Assembly: GCA_018003655.1 (NCBI GenBank)
Contig: JAGNDY010000014.1
Location: forward strand, 1-33,215
Length of the DNA stretch: 33,215 nucleotides
Source of the DNA: Candidatus Nanopelagicales bacterium
GTDB taxonomy: Bacteria; Actinomycetota; Actinomycetes; S36-B12; UBA10799
Reading direction: 5' to 3'
Part shown: piece after piece, positions 6,798-15,246 of the stretch
Layout of the letters: each line of letters opens with the position of its first letter
Numbering within the stretch: position 1 is the first letter of the stretch
Notes under the pieces: model-generated
What the model was told of the DNA's origin: nothing
The model's database searches: none
What the model saw: the letters and a program-made list of their open reading frames with translations, nothing else
Translations under genes and position numbers: made by a program

Positions 6798-7268
6798 CTA
6801 CTCGCCACCATTTCTCTCGACGGAGTTTCTGTCTACCGAATCAGAAGGCGCGCCATACGCCCGCTGGGCTCGCGTGGCTGCTGGCGCGTCCAACGAGATG
6901 GGTTGGTCATCGACCTGCACCGGAGCCTGGTCGGCAGGTCTGACCGACGACTCGGAACCGCCGACATCGGCAACCTTGCGGTCGTCCTCGGCGCCGTCGA
7001 AGCCCTCGACCGCAGCGGCAGCCGCCAGTTCGGCATCCCGCTGGTCGCGGATGAATCGGAACCAGAACCACACCCCGAAGGCCGCGAAGATCCACCATTG
7101 GAATGCATAGACGAGGTTCCGGAGATTGAGGTTCGCTTCGCCCCCAGGAATCCTGGGCGCAGTCGCCACGTTCCACTGCCAAATTCCCATCCCAATGAGC
7201 CCGGCAATGAGCAGCACACAGAAGACATGCCACGCTAGCCAGCGGGGGGCCATTGCGTAGCGGAGCAC
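6798..7268 (-). CDS. Conserved actinobacterial two-helix membrane protein with acidic tail
   Basis: About 156 aa. The core LAWHVFCVLLIAGLIGMGIWQW, then NLRNLVYAFQWW and IFAAFGVWFWFRFI, gives two membrane helices. It resembles the small SURF1-N-terminus-like proteins common in actinobacteria (WLAWH...WQW...YAFQWP pattern, from memory). The C-terminal 70 residues are Ala/Asp/Glu/Ser-rich and probably disordered. A GTG at 7268 (VLRYAMAPRWLAWH) or an ATG at 7253 is likely the start. The frame stays open to 7445, but that part overlaps the divergent GGDEF/EAL gene and looks non-coding. It is probably co-transcribed with the DUF3817 gene. Function unknown. Confidence 0.65.
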   Translation of the reverse strand: MLRYAMAPRWLAWHVFCVLLIAGLIGMGIWQWNVATAPRIPGGEANLNLRNLVYAFQWWIFAAFGVWFWFRFIRDQRDAELAAAAAVEGFDGAEDDRKVADVGGSESSVRPADQAPVQVDDQPISLDAPAATRAQRAYGAPSDSVDRNSVERNGGE

Positions 7269-7382
7269 GGCATAACGGTACGTCAAGGGCCGGAATCCGA
7301 CACACGGACGGCGAGCCCTGGCGCGCACTGACGGCCGATTGCCGCGATCATTTCTGTGAGCGAACCATTGGGAGGTGACGGC

Positions 7383-10300
7383 GTGGGCGACACGAAACCA
7401 CGCAACCTCTGGATCGGCACGTCGCTGGTCATACTTGTGATTCAACTGCTGGCATCACCGTTGCCACTGCTGCAGGACATCATCTGGTGGATTTTCGCCC
7501 TGCTGACCGCAGCCATGATCGCCATAGTGGCCCGGCGCAAACGACTGTGGGCCAAGTCGGCCTGGGGGTTTGTCAGCGTCGGCATGGTGCTGTTTGTCCT
7601 CACCGACCTGTTCTCCCGGGGAACCAGCACCGAACCCACCTCGCCGGGGGCATTCGGGCCCATCGAGAACGTCTTGCACGCCGCCTCATTCGTCTTCTTC
7701 TCCGTCGCCGCAGTCATTTTTGTCAATCGACGACGACGGACTGTCGCTGACATCGGTGGCCTGCTCGACTCCGCCATCGTCTTTGTTGGCGCCAGCATGA
7801 TCGCCGCTGAGTTCTTCGTGTACCCACTGTGGAGTGAAGGCACGCTCAATAGCGATCAGCGAACCACGCTCGTGCTCTTCGAGATCCTCAACGTCTTACT
7901 CCTGTCCCTCACCGTGCGCCTGTGGTTCTCAACTGACCGCGTCGTCAATCGCTCCGCGCGGATCCTGTCCATCGGCTTCCTCCTACTGGTGCTGACGGAC
8001 GCCATCGGCATCCTCAGCTGGCTGCCGAGCAGCCCCATCGAAGGCCGCTACACCAATCCGATCGTTGAGTCGGCCGCGATCATCTTCATATCCCTCGCCG
8101 GATCCGCAGCCCTCGACCCCACCGCCGCACGACCGCCAGCGATCGACACCGAGGCAGTGATCGTCGCGCGCACTCGGGTGCTATTCCTGCTTGGCGCCGC
8201 TGTCCTCGTGCCGCCGGTGCTCCTGCTGCTGCACCGCGACCAGGGCACGTTCAGCAATGGACGGGCGTTCGTGCTCGCGACCCTTGCCCTGACGGTGCTG
8301 CTGGTGTTGCGCGTGAACCTCCTGGTGCAGGGATACCGCGAGGCGATCTTCCGCGAGCACGCGCTGCGCGAGATCAACGCTGGCCTCATGCGCACCAGCA
8401 CCATCCACGAGGTCAACAGCCGACTCAGCGACTGGGCCGGGCGCCTCGTCGAGCAGCCCGATGTCACCTGCGTGCTCGGCACGGACGAAGAACTTGAGGC
8501 CAGCGGAACCAACACGACGGGTCAGCGCTTCCGACTGCCAAACGGCCAAGTGCGCTACCGAACGGTCGTCTCCGTATCCGGCACGACGCCACGGCGTCAA
8601 CTCGTCGTGGAAGCCCCCGATTCGATCCAGGGCGCAGCTCAATCGTCATTGGCCGTGCTCGGCCAGAGCGTGGGTATGGCGCTGGAACGCCTAGCGCTGG
8701 CGCGCCGCGTTGTGGAACGCGCGACCACCGAGCGACTGCAGTTACTGCTGCATAACGCCAGTGACGTCATCGCCTTGGTCGACAGCAATTTGGTGATCCG
8801 CTATGTGACCGAGGCCGTGCGCGACCTGACCGGTCAGTCGCCGATCAACACGGTCGGCCGGGGGTGGCCGAGTCTGTTCCAAGACGCGGCACTGGCACGT
8901 GGCCTGCTCGACCGAGCACGCACCGCAGGCGAGGCTCGCGGAGACCTCGTGCTCGATCCACTGGCCATGCGCGTGACCCTGGGCGACGAGGTCTCCGCCA
9001 CCGACGGCGCCGCGCGGGATCGTCGGGTCGAGGTCGACGTGTCGTGGCTGAGCTCCGAAGGTCAGTTTGTGGTCACCCATCACGACGTCACCGACCGTTA
9101 CGTCCTCGAGCAGGAATTGGCCTTCCAAGCGTTTCACGACGAGCTCACGGGCCTGAACAATCGCGCCGTCTTCCGCACCGAACTTGTCCGCGCGAGCACC
9201 CGCGCACGACGATCAGGCAGTCCGTTCGCCGTGCTGATGATGGACCTCGACGACTTCAAGGACGTCAACGATTCCCTCGGCCACCCGGCTGGCGACCAAC
9301 TCCTTAAGGAGGTAGCCCGCCGACTCGTTGAGTGCATGCGCGAAGGCGATACCCCGGTTCGACTCGGTGGCGATGAGTTCGCGGTCATCCTGGAAAGCGC
9401 CGGCACGTTGGCGGACGCACAAACCGTCGCCAACCGTGTCCTCGACAGACTCGCGCAACCGACGAACCTGATGGGGACCGATGTTTCCACCAGCGCGAGC
9501 ATCGGGATTGCGATGAGCGATGGCGCGCAGGACACCTCTGAGGTGGAGCGCGATGCAGACATTGCCCTGTATGACGCGAAGTTCGCTGGAAAGGGCCGGG
9601 TCGCGATCTTCCACAGCGACATGCATGACACTGCAGTACTCAAACTCTCGGTTATGAATCAACTGCGCGGTGCCCTGACCAGAGATGAAATGGTCGTCAA
9701 GTACCAGCCAATCTTCGACCTGGAGACCGGTGCCATCGCCGGAGTCGAGGCGCTGGTTCGGTGGAATCACCCGACCCGGGGCGAACTTGTTCCCGACACC
9801 TTCATCGCGCTGGCTGAGGAAACCGGACAGATCATCGAGATCGGCCAGTTCGTCATCCGACGTTCGTTGGAGGACTTGGCACGGTGGACTCGGTCGATAC
9901 CGGCCCACCGCGACTTGCGAATGTCGGTCAATGTCTCTTGGCGACAGCTGGCTAACGACGACGTCGCGGCCGTACTGGCCAAAGCGATTGCAAACACCAA
10001 CGTGGCTGCCGAGCACGTGGTGGTCGAGGTCACCGAGAGCGTTCTGGTGCCCCACGAGAGTACTGCTGCGAGCCAACTGTCGGCCATCGACGGGCTCGGT
10101 GTCTCGGTGTACATCGATGACTTCGGCACCGGCTGGGCATCGCTGCACTACCTGCGATCCCTGCCCGTCAGTGGCCTGAAACTGGCACAGGAATTCGTCG
10201 CCGGTTTGCCCAACGAGTTTGACGGCGGGCTAGTCAAGGCGATCAAGGATCTGTCGAGCTCGATGCATCTTGAAGGTGTCATTGCCGAAGGCGTGGAGAC

Positions 10301-10454
10301 GGAAGTCCAGAAATCGGCGTTGATGTCGATGGGATACCGCCTCGGGCAGGGGTACTTACTGGCACGACCGCTGAGCTCCGAGCAGATCGTCGCACTGCTG
10401 CGCACCACCCCGGCAGCACCATGGGAACTGGCGAGCCGCCTGCCGACGACCTAG
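7383..10454 (+). CDS. Membrane-bound PAS-GGDEF-EAL cyclic-di-GMP signalling protein
   Basis: About 1023 aa from a GTG at 7383 preceded by GGAGG at a 7-nt spacing; a GTG at 7356 is possible but lacks such a site. The N-terminal ~310 residues are about eight to ten membrane helices. They are followed by a linker or GAF-like part, a PAS domain near 450-560, a GGDEF domain about 575-735 and an EAL domain about 760-1010. The GGDEF signature at about 662-666 is intact, and RxxD (REGD) sits exactly five residues before it as a product-inhibition site, so diguanylate cyclase activity is likely. The EAL domain has EALVRW (789), N in SVNVS, VEVTES, DDFGTG, AEGVE and GQGY. However, the usual LKID is LKLA, so the metal-site Asp after the lysine is Ala. 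Phosphodiesterase output may be weakened. It ends 12 bp from the convergent next gene. Confidence 0.93.
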   Translation: MGDTKPRNLWIGTSLVILVIQLLASPLPLLQDIIWWIFALLTAAMIAIVARRKRLWAKSAWGFVSVGMVLFVLTDLFSRGTSTEPTSPGAFGPIENVLHAASFVFFSVAAVIFVNRRRRTVADIGGLLDSAIVFVGASMIAAEFFVYPLWSEGTLNSDQRTTLVLFEILNVLLLSLTVRLWFSTDRVVNRSARILSIGFLLLVLTDAIGILSWLPSSPIEGRYTNPIVESAAIIFISLAGSAALDPTAARPPAIDTEAVIVARTRVLFLLGAAVLVPPVLLLLHRDQGTFSNGRAFVLATLALTVLLVLRVNLLVQGYREAIFREHALREINAGLMRTSTIHEVNSRLSDWAGRLVEQPDVTCVLGTDEELEASGTNTTGQRFRLPNGQVRYRTVVSVSGTTPRRQLVVEAPDSIQGAAQSSLAVLGQSVGMALERLALARRVVERATTERLQLLLHNASDVIALVDSNLVIRYVTEAVRDLTGQSPINTVGRGWPSLFQDAALARGLLDRARTAGEARGDLVLDPLAMRVTLGDEVSATDGAARDRRVEVDVSWLSSEGQFVVTHHDVTDRYVLEQELAFQAFHDELTGLNNRAVFRTELVRASTRARRSGSPFAVLMMDLDDFKDVNDSLGHPAGDQLLKEVARRLVECMREGDTPVRLGGDEFAVILESAGTLADAQTVANRVLDRLAQPTNLMGTDVSTSASIGIAMSDGAQDTSEVERDADIALYDAKFAGKGRVAIFHSDMHDTAVLKLSVMNQLRGALTRDEMVVKYQPIFDLETGAIAGVEALVRWNHPTRGELVPDTFIALAEETGQIIEIGQFVIRRSLEDLARWTRSIPAHRDLRMSVNVSWRQLANDDVAAVLAKAIANTNVAAEHVVVEVTESVLVPHESTAASQLSAIDGLGVSVYIDDFGTGWASLHYLRSLPVSGLKLAQEFVAGLPNEFDGGLVKAIKDLSSSMHLEGVIAEGVETEVQKSALMSMGYRLGQGYLLARPLSSEQIVALLRTTPAAPWELASRLPTT

Positions 10455-10466
10455 ATCGGTCGGCCA

Positions 10467-10823
10467 TCACGCAGGGTCGGTCGGTTCAGAATCTGTCGGG
10501 GAGGCACCAGCACCGGGTGAGCGCTGCTGGCCGCCTGGACTCTGTGGAACGTCGATCTGGCGGGGCGGAATAAGGTCGACCCGACGCGAACCCGCGGGCT
10601 CCTTGCCCTCCTCGAAGTCCACTTTGCGGAGTTGCTTGCGCATCGAGAAGAAGATCACCACGGCAGCAATGGCCAACACGACAATCGAAAGGAAGCCCAG
10701 GCCACCGGGCGAGACGCGATCTGGATCGATCTGAGGAGCCGTTGTGGGGCTCGGAGTCGCGACGACGTCGGCGAGTAAACTGGTCACACTTGAAAGCAAC
10801 GAATTGGCGCTCACGACAGCCAT
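10467..10823 (-). CDS. Small single-pass membrane protein, Rv1083-like by position
   Basis: A 118-aa protein from the ATG at 10823. The N-terminal part is Ala/Ser/Pro-rich (LLADVVATPSPTTAPQ), then comes one helix (FLSIVVLAIAAVVIFFSMRKQL), then a basic patch and a Pro/Gln/Gly/Ser-rich cytoplasmic tail. In mycobacteria a small membrane protein (Rv1083) follows mca next to DUF4307 and greA. Here the small protein is directly divergent from DUF4307, with 39 bp between their starts. The frame is open further upstream to 10904, but that would run into the DUF4307 gene. Function unknown; the Rv1083 relation rests on context. Confidence 0.6.
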   Translation of the reverse strand: MAVVSANSLLSSVTSLLADVVATPSPTTAPQIDPDRVSPGGLGFLSIVVLAIAAVVIFFSMRKQLRKVDFEEGKEPAGSRRVDLIPPRQIDVPQSPGGQQRSPGAGASPTDSEPTDPA

Positions 10824-10862
10824 GACACCACGGCCCCGCCCACAATCGGACAATGGGTACCA
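10824..10862. promoter_or_regulatory. 39-bp divergent intergenic region, small membrane protein / DUF4307
   Basis: Only 39 bp separate two divergent start codons, so both promoters must overlap or one or both transcripts must be leaderless. No ribosome-binding site is clear for either. In mycobacteria the mca gene occupies this junction. Confidence 0.4.
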
Positions 10863-11336
10863 ATGTCGACCACCAAATTGCGCGATCTTCCGCCGTACCT
10901 GCAAGACCGGTACGGCTACCGGCGCACGCCACGATTCGTGATCGGCCTGACGCTGGTGCTAGCGATTGTTGTCGTCAGTCTCGGCAGCTACGGCGCATAC
11001 AAGGTCGCCAACCCCGCAGTGCGCAGCAAACTGCTGGTCTGGAGCGCGAAAGAACCAACCCACGTCGACGTGACTTTTGAAGTTCGCCGCTCTGCCAGTC
11101 AGCCCGTTGACTGCGCGCTGCGAGTGCAGGACGACAAGCGCCAGGATGTCGGATACGCGGTGGTGAATTTCCCCGCTGGGACTCCTTACGTGCAAGAGAC
11201 CTACAGTGTGGCAACGCGGAAACAGGGTGCCGCAGCGGAAGTGCTGGGGTGCGCGCCAACGGGTCAACTGCGCGTCTCCCAACCGGACTTCCCGCCTGGA
11301 ACCGTCAACCCCCCACAACCATGGAGTCCCGCATGA
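10863..11336 (+). CDS. DUF4307 family membrane protein
   Basis: A 157-aa protein with a short cytoplasmic N-terminus (LRDLPPYLQDRYGYRR), one membrane helix (FVIGLTLVLAIVVVSLGSYG) and an exported beta-rich domain (VDVTFEVRRSASQPVDCALRV). The pattern matches DUF4307, an actinobacterial family usually next to greA. Two Cys (in VDCAL and LGCAPT) may form a disulfide outside the membrane. Its TGA overlaps the ATG of greA (ATGA), so the two are translationally coupled. No clear ribosome-binding site precedes the ATG, and the divergent gap is only 39 bp, so a leaderless transcript is possible. Function unknown. Confidence 0.82.
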   Translation: MSTTKLRDLPPYLQDRYGYRRTPRFVIGLTLVLAIVVVSLGSYGAYKVANPAVRSKLLVWSAKEPTHVDVTFEVRRSASQPVDCALRVQDDKRQDVGYAVVNFPAGTPYVQETYSVATRKQGAAAEVLGCAPTGQLRVSQPDFPPGTVNPPQPWSPA

Positions 11337-11821
11337 GTCAAACGAACGAGACGTGGTTGACCCAAGAGGCTTATGACCGGCTGCAGGAAGAACTCGCGGA
11401 ACGCTCGGAGGCCAAGCGGGCCGAGATCACCGCCCGTATCGCCGCTGCGCGGGAAGAAGGCGACCTCAAGGAGAACGGCGGATACCACGCGGCCCGCGAG
11501 GAGCAGGGCAAGAATGAGGCACGTATCCGCCAGCTCAAGCACCTACTGGAGAACGCTCAGATCGGCACACCGGCCGACGCTGAAGAAGGCAAAGCAACCC
11601 ACGGCACAATCGTGACAGTCCGCTTCTCCGACGGCGACACCGAGCGCTTCCTGCTCGGCTCTCGCGAGGAGGCGGCCCACACCGACATCGACGTCTACTC
11701 GCCCACGTCACCGCTCGGCGGCGCTGTGCTGGGCAAGTTCGTCAACAACTCGGTTGAATTCGAACTCCCCAACGGCCGCAAGGTGTCTGTTGAAATCGTC
11801 GCGGTGGATCTCAACGACTAG
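11333..11821 (+). CDS. greA: Transcription elongation factor GreA
   Basis: A 162-aa protein of usual length for the family. The N-terminal coiled coil (about 10-75) carries the acidic tip region AREEGDLKENGGYHAAREEQ, and the C-terminal FKBP-like domain includes SPLGGAVLGKFV. GreA enters the RNA polymerase secondary channel and stimulates cleavage of backtracked RNA. The ATG at 11333 has GGAG at a 6-nt spacing and overlaps the stop of DUF4307. It ends 7 bp before the stop of the convergent ABC permease; no terminator hairpin fits in that gap. Confidence 0.95.
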   Translation: MSQTNETWLTQEAYDRLQEELAERSEAKRAEITARIAAAREEGDLKENGGYHAAREEQGKNEARIRQLKHLLENAQIGTPADAEEGKATHGTIVTVRFSDGDTERFLLGSREEAAHTDIDVYSPTSPLGGAVLGKFVNNSVEFELPNGRKVSVEIVAVDLND

Positions 11822-11828
11822 CGCGACC

Positions 11829-12707
11829 TCAGTGAGCCGTCGTACGACGGTACTTGCGCACCGCCAGCGGAACAAAGATCGCCAACAGAACGGCCAGACT
11901 CAACAAGGTGTAGAGGACCGAGTGGTCCAACGACCAGTAGCCATATTGTTGGCCCGGTATCCCGCCGGTCGGGTTGCCGAACAGCTCTCGGCAGGACAAC
12001 GTCAGCGAGGACAACGGGTTCCAGGCGGCAATCGCCCGTAGGCCTGACGGCATGCCCTCCAACGGCACAAACGCATTGGAGATGAAAGTCAGCGGAAACA
12101 GCCAGATCAATCCCGCGGTGTTCGCCGTCTCCGGGTTTGGCATGTAGAGGCCGACCCACGATCCGATCCACGCGACCGTGTACGCGAACAACAGCAACAG
12201 TGCGTATGCCTTGACGGCATTGACGAAGCCGTCACTGATCCCCCACCCCACGAATAGGCCAGTGATGGTTAGCACCGTCAGGACCAGGATCATGCGCGCG
12301 GCATCGGCGAAAGTGCGACCAAACAACACTGCCGAGGCCTTCATCGGTAGCGAGCGGAATCGGTCGACGATTCCCTTGTGCATGTCTTCGGCAATGCCCA
12401 CCGTCGACGATGCTGCTGCGAAAGCAACGGTCTGCGCGAAGATGCCAGGGATGAGGTACTCGCGGTAGGCGTCGGCACCGCCGGAGGCTCCGGGAACCGG
12501 GATGGCCCCGCCAAAGACGTAGGCGAACATCAGCACGAAGATGACCGGCTGAACCAGCGAGAAGAACAGTAGTTCGGGGACTCGGATGGTCTGGATCAGG
12601 TTGCGCTTGGCAACGACCATCCCGTCGGCCAGATGCCAGCCCAGTATCGGCCGTGACCGAGGTTGCGGGGCGTCCGTGCGGGTAGTGGTTGCAGATACCG
12701 CACTCAT
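11829..12707 (-). CDS. ABC-2 type transporter permease, DrrB-like
   Basis: A 292-aa membrane subunit with six helices. The first follows RNLIQTIRVPELLFFSLVQP, and the characteristic late motifs are LTFISNAFVPLEGMP and ANTAGLIWLFP, as in DrrB/ABC2_membrane exporters. It pairs with the ATPase just upstream: its ATG (12707) overlaps the ATPase TGA (12704). Such transporters export drugs, lipids or glycolipids in actinomycetes; the substrate cannot be inferred directly. P450 and ROK kinase genes lie upstream on the same strand and may belong to the same transcript. Confidence 0.88.
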   Translation of the reverse strand: MSAVSATTTRTDAPQPRSRPILGWHLADGMVVAKRNLIQTIRVPELLFFSLVQPVIFVLMFAYVFGGAIPVPGASGGADAYREYLIPGIFAQTVAFAAASSTVGIAEDMHKGIVDRFRSLPMKASAVLFGRTFADAARMILVLTVLTITGLFVGWGISDGFVNAVKAYALLLLFAYTVAWIGSWVGLYMPNPETANTAGLIWLFPLTFISNAFVPLEGMPSGLRAIAAWNPLSSLTLSCRELFGNPTGGIPGQQYGYWSLDHSVLYTLLSLAVLLAIFVPLAVRKYRRTTAH

Positions 12708-13711
12708 GAGGCCTCCTTCTGCTTGCGCTGGCGCCGTTTCTTCTTGGTTCCGCTCTGCTGTTCTTCTTCCTCTGCCGTTCGACCCGTCAACGACAGGAAC
12801 ACGTCGTCGAGGGTAGGCCGGCGTAACGCCAGGTCGTCCAACACAACGCCAGCGGAATCGAGTGATCGAACGACGTCGACGAGCACCGTCGAACCGCCGG
12901 ACACCGGCACAGTGACCCGTCGATCCACCTCGTCCACCTTGGCCTCGGCGTTACCCAACGGGGAGATCGCCGCAACCGCAGGGGCAATCATCGACTGCTC
13001 CCGCACCACGACCTCGACCCGATCGCCACCGACCGAATCCTTCAAGGTCTCACTGGTTCCCTTGGCGATCACCTTGCCGTGATCGATGACGACGATCTCT
13101 TCGGCTAGTTGGTCCGCCTCCTCCAGGTACTGGGTCGTCAACAGCACCGTGGTGCCGTCAGCAACGAGGTTCTCGATCACTTCCCAGAGCTCCAGCCGAG
13201 ACCGTGGGTCCAGGCCAGTTGTGGGCTCGTCCAGAAAGAGGATCTCCGGTTTGGCGACCAGACTCGAGGCCAAGTCGAGCCTGCGCCGCATGCCGCCGGA
13301 ATAGGTCTTGGCGGGCCGATCTGCGGCGTCAGCCAGTCGGAATCGCTCCAACAACTCGTCCGCTCGCTTCCTTACCCACTTGGGTTCCAGGTGGTACAGC
13401 TGCCCGACCATGTTGATGTTCTCCCGACCGGTGAGGTACTCATCAACGGCCGCGTACTGACCGGTCAGGCCGATAATTGCCCGGACCTTCTCCGGGTGCT
13501 TGAGCACGTCGATGCCGCCGACCGTTGCGTGTCCGGCATTCGGCCGAAGCAATGTGGTCAGGATTCGCACTGCGGTCGTCTTGCCGGCGCCGTTGGGTCC
13601 AAGCAGCCCCAGGACGCTCTGCTCCTTGACCTCCAAGTCAAGGCCATCGAGGGCCTTGACATCTCCGTAAGTCTTGACCAAACCCTCGGCCACTACTGCT
13701 GAATTTGCCAT
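12704..13711 (-). CDS. ABC transporter ATPase, DrrA-like (daunorubicin-resistance type)
   Basis: A 335-aa ATPase with Walker A GPNGAGKTT (38-46), signature YSGGMRRRLDLA (137-148) and Walker B ILFLDEPTTGLDP (157-169). It has the DrrA-type C-terminal regulatory extension (DDLALRRPTLDDVFLSLTG) and a final Lys/Arg/Gln-rich tail (KKKRRQRKQK). The family powers export by an ABC-2 permease, which is the next gene and overlaps it by 4 nt. The gap of 65 bp to the upstream P450 stop allows either read-through or a separate promoter. Confidence 0.92.
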   Translation of the reverse strand: MANSAVVAEGLVKTYGDVKALDGLDLEVKEQSVLGLLGPNGAGKTTAVRILTTLLRPNAGHATVGGIDVLKHPEKVRAIIGLTGQYAAVDEYLTGRENINMVGQLYHLEPKWVRKRADELLERFRLADAADRPAKTYSGGMRRRLDLASSLVAKPEILFLDEPTTGLDPRSRLELWEVIENLVADGTTVLLTTQYLEEADQLAEEIVVIDHGKVIAKGTSETLKDSVGGDRVEVVVREQSMIAPAVAAISPLGNAEAKVDEVDRRVTVPVSGGSTVLVDVVRSLDSAGVVLDDLALRRPTLDDVFLSLTGRTAEEEEQQSGTKKKRRQRKQKEAS

Positions 13712-13776
13712 GGGGGAAAGTTAGTGGATCGAGCCACCGGTTGTCGTCGCCGATTGTCCCGCCTGCGGCCTCGCGA

Positions 13777-15246
13777 TCAGCGCTGGTGAGTGACCATGGA
13801 GATGCCGCCGCCTGGTCGCAACGTGATGGCCGGAGCAGCCGTCGCGACGGTTCCCGGCGTCAGTTCCAGTCGCCATTTGCTGGCCAGGGTGGCCAAAACC
13901 AGCACGGCCTCGGTCCAGGCGAATTGGTCACCGATGCAACGTCGGTTGCTGAAGCCGAAGGGGAACCAGGCACCGCGCGGGGCACCAGGTGCCGACTCGC
14001 TGAACCGCCCCTCGGCAGTAAGCCAACGCTGCGGTTGGTAACCCAACGAGGCGGGCCAGAAGCGCGGATCGCGGTGCATCGCGAATGCCGAAGCGAGGAT
14101 CAACGAGCCTTCCGGAATGGTCCACTCGTCCACCTGAATGTCGGTCAAAGCCCGACGGCCAATCATCCAGGCCGGCGGATACAGCCGCATTGACTCAGCA
14201 ACGCACGCGGTCGTGAACGGCAGCGCGGCAAAATCGTCGAAGGTCGGGGTCCGACCCGCGAGCACCTCGTCGAGTTCCGCATGGAGCCGCTGGGTCGCGC
14301 TGGGGTTACGGGCGAGCAGATACCAGGTCCACGACAACGCCATGGCTGTGGTCTCGTGCCCCGCCAGGACCATGGTCATGGCCTCATCCCGAAGTTGCGC
14401 GTCGTCCATTGCGAAGCCGTCCTCCTGCGCCGCGATCATCATGCTCAAGAGGTCACCGTTGTCTCCCGCTGCTCGGTGTTCCGTGATCAGTCGCTGCACC
14501 AGCATGTCCAGCCGATCCACGGCTTCGCGCAGATCGCGGTTGCGTTTGATGGGGAGTCGGAAGGTGGTTCGGGCGCCAGGCAGCATTAGGAATTGGAAGC
14601 GCTCCAGCACTGCCGACAGTGCCTCGCTGACCTCACTGGCATCACCGGAGAGATCGGATCCGAATAGCGCCTTGCCGACGATCGCCAGCGTCAACGACGA
14701 CATGTCGCCGACGACCTCAATCGTCTTGCCGTAATGCCACTTCTGCTCGTGAATGACAGCACTGCCAACCATGTCCTGGGCGTAGCTGGCGATTCGCGAC
14801 TTGTGAAAAGCCGGCTGAATCATCCGGCGCGCGCGCAGGTGATCCTCCCCTTCGCTGGTCAGCAGTCCGTCGCCCAGTATCACCTTGGCGACCTGCAACC
14901 CACGGCCCTTGCTGGTGTCGCGACCGTGCGTCTGCATGACCGCCAGAATCGTCTCCGGGTGCGTGAGGATGTAGGTGTCTTCACCACGGAGTTTGGTGTG
15001 CGCGATTCGTGGGAATTGCGTCGCGACATCAACCATCGAGTTTGCCATCGACCGGCGCCGAGTCAGCGCGTTGAGGACGATCGCCCGGCCGTTCGGACCC
15101 GGTGGCCGCGGGACATCCTTGGGTTGGCTGACCTTGGCGGCATCGACGGCGCCGAGGGCCATCCGGAACCGGAAGTCCAGATCGTAGGGCTGTCCGTCGC
15201 GTGTGGGAAGTTCGACGTCACGCATCAGGTTGCGTCCAGTACGCAT
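13777..15246 (-). CDS. Cytochrome P450 monooxygenase
   Basis: A 489-aa P450. The oxygen-activation helix has AGHETT (295-300), ESMR (351-354) is the ExxR motif, and the haem loop is PFGFSNRRCIG with the cysteine ligand at 437. The usual haem-loop Gly four residues before the Cys (FxxGxxxCxG) is Ser433 here. The N-terminal VPRPPGP region and the overall pattern suit the bacterial clan of soluble fatty-acid or terpenoid hydroxylases; the substrate is unknown. It starts inside the end of the ROK kinase gene (29-bp overlap; an alternative ATG at 15225 gives an 8-bp overlap), so it is coupled to that gene. DrrA/DrrB-type genes follow. No ferredoxin or reductase gene is adjacent. Confidence 0.93.
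   Translation of the reverse strand: MRTGRNLMRDVELPTRDGQPYDLDFRFRMALGAVDAAKVSQPKDVPRPPGPNGRAIVLNALTRRRSMANSMVDVATQFPRIAHTKLRGEDTYILTHPETILAVMQTHGRDTSKGRGLQVAKVILGDGLLTSEGEDHLRARRMIQPAFHKSRIASYAQDMVGSAVIHEQKWHYGKTIEVVGDMSSLTLAIVGKALFGSDLSGDASEVSEALSAVLERFQFLMLPGARTTFRLPIKRNRDLREAVDRLDMLVQRLITEHRAAGDNGDLLSMMIAAQEDGFAMDDAQLRDEAMTMVLAGHETTAMALSWTWYLLARNPSATQRLHAELDEVLAGRTPTFDDFAALPFTTACVAESMRLYPPAWMIGRRALTDIQVDEWTIPEGSLILASAFAMHRDPRFWPASLGYQPQRWLTAEGRFSESAPGAPRGAWFPFGFSNRRCIGDQFAWTEAVLVLATLASKWRLELTPGTVATAAPAITLRPGGGISMVTHQR

Noticed and set aside
6225-7238. 337-codon plus-strand ORF across the two small membrane genes
   Set aside because: It overlaps three better-supported genes and has an Arg/Pro/Gln-rich, motif-free translation.
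9213-10148. 311-codon minus-strand ORF inside the GGDEF/EAL gene
   Set aside because: Shadow of a gene with intact GGDEF and EAL motifs.
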